This document shows positions 4,452-8,231 of a stretch of DNA of 8,231 nucleotides, in pieces. This DNA comes from an uncultured cyanobacterium (GTDB lineage Bacteria > Cyanobacteriota > Cyanobacteriia > Pseudanabaenales > Pseudanabaenaceae): contig CAIJEA010000753.1 of NCBI GenBank assembly GCA_903819605.1, positions 1-8,231 of the forward strand. The letters run 5' to 3'. The notes beneath the pieces were generated by a model, which saw only the letters and a program-made list of their open reading frames with translations, searched no databases and had not been told where the DNA came from. Numbering within the stretch: the first letter of the stretch is position 1; every line of letters begins with the position of its first letter. Position numbers and translations under genes: made by a program.

Positions 4452-5024
4452 ATGGCAGTTATCGAAACCGTACCAAACGTTGTTTTTAAAACTCGTGTTC
4501 GTGATGAGTCCGTAGAAGGTCCTAATCCTTATCGTTGGGAAGATAAAACCACTCAAGATCTTTTTGCTGGTAAAAAAGTAGTTGTTTTCTCTTTGCCAGG
4601 TGCATTTACACCTACTTGTTCATCCAATCACTTGCCTCGTTATGAAGAGCTTTATGAAGAATTCAAGGCTCTAGGCGTGGATGCAGTGATTTGTATTTCT
4701 GTAAATGATGCCTTCGTAATGTTTAAGTGGGGCAAGGAAATCGGTGCAAAGAATGTATTCTTGCTTCCTGATGGTGCTGGCGAATTTACCCGCAAGATGG
4801 GAATGCTCGTCGATAAGTCGAATATTGGTTTTGGACTTCGCTCTTGGCGCTATTCCATGTTGGTAAACGATCTTAAGATTGAAAAGATCTTCATAGAACC
4901 AGGCTTTGCTGATAACGCTGGTAGCGATCCTTTTGAAGTTTCTGATGCTGACACAATGTTGGCTTACCTCAAGGGTGCTGAAGCTACTGGTGTATCTGCT
5001 CCTCGTTTGGCATTTGTGGGCTAA
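4452..5024 (+). CDS. prxII: Type II peroxiredoxin (Prx5/AhpC-TSA family)
   Basis: 190 residues, soluble thiol peroxidase reducing hydrogen and alkyl peroxides. The active-site loop is PGAFTPTCSSNH (49-60) with peroxidatic Cys56, Thr53 and Pro49; the conserved Arg lies in GLRSWRYS (128-135). A second cysteine, Cys81 in VICISVND, is 25 residues after Cys56, the same spacing as Cys51/Cys76 of plant type II peroxiredoxins, so it may be an atypical 2-Cys enzyme. Only these two cysteines are present. Divergence from perR and the type match the Synechocystis sll1621/slr1738 pair (memory), implying peroxide induction. A flavoprotein gene follows on the same strand after a hairpin. The ATG is preceded by only a weak AGAGAA. 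Confidence 0.95.
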   Translation: MAVIETVPNVVFKTRVRDESVEGPNPYRWEDKTTQDLFAGKKVVVFSLPGAFTPTCSSNHLPRYEELYEEFKALGVDAVICISVNDAFVMFKWGKEIGAKNVFLLPDGAGEFTRKMGMLVDKSNIGFGLRSWRYSMLVNDLKIEKIFIEPGFADNAGSDPFEVSDADTMLAYLKGAEATGVSAPRLAFVG

Positions 5025-5029
5025 TAAAC

Positions 5030-5066
5030 AAAATGTCAAGATGCGCCCCGCGCATCTTGACATTTT
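5030..5066. terminator. 16-17 bp perfect hairpin behind the peroxiredoxin gene
   Basis: Arms 5030-5045 and 5051-5066 match perfectly, with C46-G50 able to close a CCC loop. It begins five bases after the stop codon and is followed by TTTTAATT and, slightly later, TTTTT. Readthrough is possible, since only 28 bases separate it from the next ATG and no promoter is clear there. Confidence 0.7.
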
Positions 5067-5094
5067 AATTAAATAATTTTTAAGTGGGGTGGCT

Positions 5095-6099
5095 ATGAAA
5101 CTCTCTAGCAAAAATCTTGACCAACGAATTGATACTCTCTACGATGCGATCGTGGTCGGCGGCGGTATGGGCGGCTTATCAGCGGCGATATATCTAGCTC
5201 GCTATGGTCTCAAGTGCTTAGTAATTGAGAAGGGTAAAGGGCGATCGCTATGGATGCAAGATTTGCGGAACTATGTTGGACTCGATCCGCACACTCCAGG
5301 GCGAGATATATTAAATCACGCAACTAAAACATCTCTAGACTGGGGAGCCGATCATCTACGTGGCTATGTGGAAGATGTCACCGATGAAGGCGAAACTTTT
5401 GCGGTGAAGGTAAAAGTTGGTAAGCAAAATAGTATTTATCCCGTATTTCGCAGTAAGTATTTAGTCGCTGCTTCTGGAATTATAGACAATCTGCCGCAGC
5501 TAGAAGATATGCAAAATGTCTATGATTATGCGGGTTATACGCTTCATGTCTGCATGATTTGTGATGGTTTCGATATGTGGGATCAGAAAGCAGTTCTGAT
5601 TGCAAATACAGAAGGACAAATTGGTGCTGCCTTTGTCTTAAACTGGTTCACCCCCTATATTTCCGTTTTGACGCATGGATTATGTGAAGTCAGCGATAAA
5701 ACAAAGCAGAAGCTTGCCGAGCATGGATACCCATTGTACGAAGCACCGATCGCTAAGTTCTTGGGTGAAAATCACCAACTTAGTGGTGTGGAACTCACTG
5801 ATGGCACAATTGTCGAAGCCACCACGGGTCTAGTCGGAATGGGTTCCGTTTATCACAACCATTACCTCAAAGGTATCGAAGGTCTGGAATGGGATGGACA
5901 GAATTTAGTTACGAATGATATGGCAAAGACTAGCCACGATCGCATTTTCGCTCTTGGTGACTTGAAGAAAGGATTGAATCAAGTATCGATCGCCGTTGCT
6001 GACGGCACTGTCGCAGCAACCCAGATCTGGCGTAATATTCGACGGGCTAGTCCACCGCGCAAATGGGAAGAGAATATAAAGGGCTCAGCCATAGGCTAA
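5095..6099 (+). CDS. Thioredoxin-reductase-like flavoprotein lacking NADPH motifs, probably DDOR type
   Basis: 334 residues. The FAD site is present: IVVGGGMGGLSAAIYLARYG (Gly motif about 22-27) and the C-terminal RIFALGDLKKGLNQVSIAVA (GD at 288-289). The redox-active pair is CMICDG (Cys153, Cys156), in place of CATCDG in thioredoxin reductase. The expected second Gly motif and HRR NADPH clamp are absent: that region reads VLIANTEGQIGAAFVLNWF and then VLTHG. This combination suggests an enzyme not using NADPH. It fits what I remember of cyanobacterial DDOR (diflavin-linked disulfide oxidoreductase, Synechocystis Slr0600) or the ferredoxin-linked DTR type. ATG at 5095 chosen, behind AAGTGGGGTGG; a GTG at 5089 is possible. 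Position behind PrxII and PerR suggests a role in thiol redox or peroxide defence (inference). Confidence 0.85.
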   Translation: MKLSSKNLDQRIDTLYDAIVVGGGMGGLSAAIYLARYGLKCLVIEKGKGRSLWMQDLRNYVGLDPHTPGRDILNHATKTSLDWGADHLRGYVEDVTDEGETFAVKVKVGKQNSIYPVFRSKYLVAASGIIDNLPQLEDMQNVYDYAGYTLHVCMICDGFDMWDQKAVLIANTEGQIGAAFVLNWFTPYISVLTHGLCEVSDKTKQKLAEHGYPLYEAPIAKFLGENHQLSGVELTDGTIVEATTGLVGMGSVYHNHYLKGIEGLEWDGQNLVTNDMAKTSHDRIFALGDLKKGLNQVSIAVADGTVAATQIWRNIRRASPPRKWEENIKGSAIG

Positions 6100-6133
6100 T
6101 AAAAAGCCTCGCATTGCGAGGCTTTTTATTAGC
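6095..6133. terminator. 18-bp perfect bidirectional terminator overlapping two stop codons
   Basis: Arms 6095-6112 and 6116-6133 match perfectly, loop ATT; GCCTCGC/GCGAGGC core followed by TTTTTATTAG on either strand. The TAA of the flavoprotein gene (6097-6099) lies inside the left arm and the TAG of the convergent protease gene begins at its last base. Confidence 0.92.
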
Positions 6134-6822
6134 TATACGATTGCTTCTGGTTTGAGACATTGATCTATAGAATGGCAGCAATCTTCGACAGTCTCTCCAT
6201 TGAGCATTTGCTTAGCGAGGGAGGCTAAAACTACGCGGCGATCGCTCAGTAAATTACGAGCATTTAGCAAAGCCCATCGTTCTTGAGTCATGGGATTGGG
6301 CAAATTTTCAATTGCTTGTCGTAAGCATTGAATATCATCAATTCCGCCTTCAGTTTCACCTTCACACATGAGTTGTTCAGCGGCGATACCTGCCATATAT
6401 ACAGTGCAGTAGCGATCTAGCAAATTTGTTGAATTAAGTGAGTCGCCTAATTCAATTTCCACCCCACCTTCAATTCCTGCAAAGGTGTCGTCCGCTAATA
6501 TTTCGCCGAGAGATCTGCCGACGATTCCTGCGATCGCATAACTAACAACTTTAAATCCCAATACATGTGCTGCGAGAAAATGCCCAGCCTCATGGTAGGA
6601 AACTCGCTCGCGATATTTAGGCGATCGCGCCTTCAGCCATGCTTGAGTGTATGCGCCAAATTTTCCTTGCCAAAAACCTATATCAATTCCCCAAGCGCTA
6701 AGTAAAACAATTGCAATTGCACTAGGTACAACTGGCGATAAACCCACCATTGTCCCTACGAGAGACATCATTGTAATTGTAAAAATGGCGATCGCCAGCA
6801 AATCAGTAGTAGTAACATTCAT
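6133..6822 (-). CDS. M41-like membrane zinc protease without an AAA domain
   Basis: 229 residues. Two N-terminal membrane helices (about 8-27 and 32-50) lead to the zinc-protease signature HEAGH (77-81; VSYHEAGHFLAAHVLG), with Glu78 catalytic. A later AGIAAEQLM (144-152) followed by GGIDDIQCLRQAI matches the FtsH protease region where an Asp (162/163) is the third zinc ligand. The ATPase module that FtsH uses to unfold substrates is missing, so it must act alone or with a partner. Such stand-alone forms are known in cyanobacteria and plastids, usually annotated as ATP-dependent Zn protease. I chose the ATG at 6822, since family members I recall begin MNxT; an ATG at 6855 adds eleven residues. 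It follows the VanY-type gene by 58 bases (25 from 6855), likely in one operon. Confidence 0.85.
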   Translation of the reverse strand: MNVTTTDLLAIAIFTITMMSLVGTMVGLSPVVPSAIAIVLLSAWGIDIGFWQGKFGAYTQAWLKARSPKYRERVSYHEAGHFLAAHVLGFKVVSYAIAGIVGRSLGEILADDTFAGIEGGVEIELGDSLNSTNLLDRYCTVYMAGIAAEQLMCEGETEGGIDDIQCLRQAIENLPNPMTQERWALLNARNLLSDRRVVLASLAKQMLNGETVEDCCHSIDQCLKPEAIV

Positions 6823-6880
6823 GACGAGGCTCTGAGTCTGAGTTGGAGAAAGCATCCTCGATTTACAAGGGGATACCTAA

Positions 6881-7789
6881 TTATGGCTTTTTGATAGAAG
6901 AACTACGATTTTGTTTTTTGTAGAAAGTCATCAGACTGTCCTCATCACCAACAAAGCGCCAATGCCAAGGCTCATACATCACACCTTGAGGATTGTTTGG
7001 AGGGAAAGACATTTCAAATCCATACTTCGCTGCATTGTTTTGTAGCCATCGGTAAGCAGCAGTTTTCTCAAAACTAGGTGAGAGGTCTGAACTTGGGACA
7101 GCGCCGTCACCAATATCTAAAGCATAGCCAGTGTGATGTTCGCTATGCCCAGGAGGTGCGCTGACTTTGGCTCGTTGGGCTGGCGTTTGGTTGCGTTGCT
7201 TACTGATCTCAAAAAAAAGTTGTTGTTGCTCAGCGATCGTCCGAAAGCCTGAGATTACAACAAAATCAACACCATCAGCTTTGGCATCGGCTTCCATCTT
7301 CAAATAACTTTTTGCTGCTGCGTCACGCAGTTTAATTTCATAGCCATCGCTTGCTCTACTAATAGTGCGTAATTCATTTAGTGGAGCTTCGCTATAGGGA
7401 TGATGTCCAAACAGATCTGGTGGGCTGTCTGGTTCCTTGGTAATGGCTTCAGGACTTTCGCTAGTAGATTTGGGTGGTGAGCTAGTAAATGGTGCGACCG
7501 TGGCTGGAGCCGAGGATTGAGATGATTGATTAGTGACCGAAACTGGTTGTGCAGTTTCAGTTACTGAAGAGTTTACTTGAGCTTGATTTGCTGCATTAGC
7601 ATTAAGTGCAAACCAGAGGCGGGTGCTAACTATGGGAGATAAAAAAGCTAAAATAGCTAAACTATATCCCCACCAGGGAACTGCCTGTAGCGATCGCAGA
7701 ATCGGGTTAGCTTGAGTAGATTGCTTTTGGGGCGATCGATTGGGATCGCTTACCCTCTGGGCAACGGGGATATCGTTTTGTGTAGTCAT
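6881..7789 (-). CDS. VanY-type D-alanyl-D-alanine carboxypeptidase, membrane-anchored
   Basis: 302 residues. After a short cytoplasmic start, one membrane helix (about 41-60, WGYSLAILAFLSPIVSTRLW) anchors it; a Ser/Thr/Pro/Gln-rich linker (about 65-125) leads to the periplasmic domain (about 155-290). Peptidase M15B/VanY hallmarks: SGFRT (180-184), SEHHTGYALDIGD (216-228; SxHxxGxAxD with zinc ligands His218 and Asp225) and EPWHWRF (273-279; catalytic Glu273 and ligand His276). It would trim the terminal D-Ala from peptidoglycan stem peptides. All catalytic residues are present, so it should be active. I chose the ATG at 7789; a TTG at 7819 is in frame but lies on the promoter. It has a good promoter with a palindrome at the transcript start and precedes the M41-like gene. 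Confidence 0.92.
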   Translation of the reverse strand: MTTQNDIPVAQRVSDPNRSPQKQSTQANPILRSLQAVPWWGYSLAILAFLSPIVSTRLWFALNANAANQAQVNSSVTETAQPVSVTNQSSQSSAPATVAPFTSSPPKSTSESPEAITKEPDSPPDLFGHHPYSEAPLNELRTISRASDGYEIKLRDAAAKSYLKMEADAKADGVDFVVISGFRTIAEQQQLFFEISKQRNQTPAQRAKVSAPPGHSEHHTGYALDIGDGAVPSSDLSPSFEKTAAYRWLQNNAAKYGFEMSFPPNNPQGVMYEPWHWRFVGDEDSLMTFYKKQNRSSSIKKP

Positions 7790-7810
7790 AGGTATGTAAA
7801 CGTTTGCAGT

Positions 7811-7826
7811 TTTAACCAAGGTTAAA
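7811..7826. promoter_or_regulatory. Perfect palindrome over the start of transcription of the carboxypeptidase gene
   Basis: TTTAACC-AA-GGTTAAA, 7-bp arms with a 2-base centre. It overlaps the -10 box and the predicted transcript start near 7818, the classic place for a repressor site. The regulator is unknown. Confidence 0.5.
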
Positions 7827-7853
7827 TATATAGTGTCTGTTCCAAAATGCCAA
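7825..7853 (-). promoter_or_regulatory. Sigma70-type promoter of the carboxypeptidase-protease operon
   Basis: Minus strand: TTGGCA (7853-7848), 17-base spacer, TATATT (7830-7825). The best promoter in the window. An inverted repeat AAAGATA/TATCTTT (7852-7869) overlaps the -35 end and could bind an activator or repressor. Confidence 0.65.
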
Positions 7854-7932
7854 AGATATATCTATCTTTAAATCTACCTTAAACAGCAACTGCGATCAGG
7901 GACTATAGTTATAGCCAAGTAGGTTAAAACAT

Positions 7933-7985
7933 AAAACCCAGAAGAGAGTTGCGGCGCAAAGCAACGCAACTCTCTTCTGGGTTTT
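7933..7985. terminator. 21-bp perfect hairpin, terminator of the VOC gene
   Basis: Arms 7933-7953 and 7965-7985 match perfectly; the 11-base loop is GCGCAAAGCAA. On the minus strand the second arm ends TTTT followed by ATGTTTT, 28 bases after the VOC stop codon. A competing hairpin TTGC-GGC-GCAA exists at the tip. Confidence 0.8.
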
Positions 7986-8013
7986 GGGTTTGCCATAACA
8001 TAAATGCCTACTG

Positions 8014-8231
8014 CTATAGATTTGACTGCACAATTTCGAGAATATTGCCATCGGGATCGTTTAAAAATAAGATTCTTTGCCCCCAAGGCATAACGGTTGG
8101 TGGAGAGATAATATTTATTGGCACATTTGCTTGAATATTAGCTTGCCGATCGCCTATTTGCTGATAAATCTGATCGAGATCATCAACGGTCATTGAGAGC
8201 AAAAATGGGTTGCCACTTATGGGTTGCTTGC
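8014..8231 (-). CDS. C-terminal part of a VOC (glyoxalase/bleomycin-resistance fold) protein
   Basis: The frame is open to the right edge, so the 5' end is missing; about 72 codons are seen. It reads ...PISGNPFLLSMTVDDLDQIY, then PTVMPWGQRILFLNDPDGN and LEIVQSNL, ending in TAG. The FLNDPDGNxLEIV ending is the hallmark of the last strands of the vicinal oxygen chelate fold, where the Glu usually binds the metal. The substrate cannot be told: VOC proteins include lactoylglutathione lyases, dioxygenases and antibiotic-binding proteins. The full protein is probably around 120-130 residues, if a usual single-domain VOC. It ends at the hairpin 7933-7985 and is probably a separate transcript from the carboxypeptidase gene. 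Confidence 0.85.
   Translation of the reverse strand, partial: KQPISGNPFLLSMTVDDLDQIYQQIGDRQANIQANVPINIISPPTVMPWGQRILFLNDPDGNILEIVQSNL

Noticed and set aside
4671..5111. 146-codon open frame antisense to the peroxiredoxin gene
   Set aside because: It overlaps a well-identified gene on the other strand, runs through the hairpin 5030-5066 and shows no recognisable protein features.
6881..7819. Longer start (TTG at 7819) for the carboxypeptidase
   Set aside because: That codon sits at the predicted transcript start and palindrome. The ATG at 7789 gives a normal anchor protein.
7874..8134. Open frames of 61-70 codons on both strands across the hairpin 7933-7985 and the VOC gene end
   Set aside because: They read through a terminator palindrome and an overlapping real gene; no family features.

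Overview
The window is cyanobacterial chromosome. The palindrome GCGATCGC (HIP1) occurs at least nine times in 8.2 kb (starts near 1325, 2069, 3544, 3558, 5241, 6530, 6621, 6788 and 7690), where chance would give far fewer than one. The gene content agrees: a 41-residue photosystem II assembly protein (Psb35-like), a PerR/type II peroxiredoxin pair in the arrangement known from Synechocystis, and a thioredoxin-reductase-like flavoprotein of a kind known from cyanobacteria. A Pseudanabaena-like filamentous lineage is possible but is only a guess from style (AT-rich spacers, many perfect hairpins). I see no tRNA, rRNA, CRISPR array or insertion sequence.

Layout. 1-832, minus strand: psb35-like gene, rpsO and the first seven codons of a further gene (possibly pam68), with an unusually structured RNA region in front of rpsO. 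977-1693, minus: an FHA + LuxR-type HTH regulator. 2057-3340, plus: three small membrane/helical proteins (one unassigned, one YtxH-type, one DUF948-type), the first two overlapping. 3534-3965, minus: perR. 4452-6099, plus: type II peroxiredoxin, then the disulfide oxidoreductase-like flavoprotein. 6133-7789, minus: a VanY-type D,D-carboxypeptidase followed by an M41-like Zn-protease without an AAA domain, probably one operon. 8014 to the right edge, minus: C-terminal part of a VOC/glyoxalase-fold protein.

How genes work together. The centre looks like a peroxide-defence module: PerR senses peroxide and is divergent from PrxII, and the flavoprotein behind PrxII is a possible electron donor in the disulfide pathway. 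The left end may be a photosystem II CP47-assembly neighbourhood (Psb35, possibly Pam68) threaded through a ribosomal protein gene.

The most striking non-coding feature is a series of near-perfect inverted repeats with 16-29 bp stems and tiny loops at gene boundaries (898-958, 3387-3429, 3493-3523, 4306-4354, 5030-5066, 6095-6133, 7933-7985). Most fit terminators; the one at 4306-4354 lies inside the apparent peroxiredoxin leader. The rpsO leader also carries several hairpins with mutually exclusive pairings.
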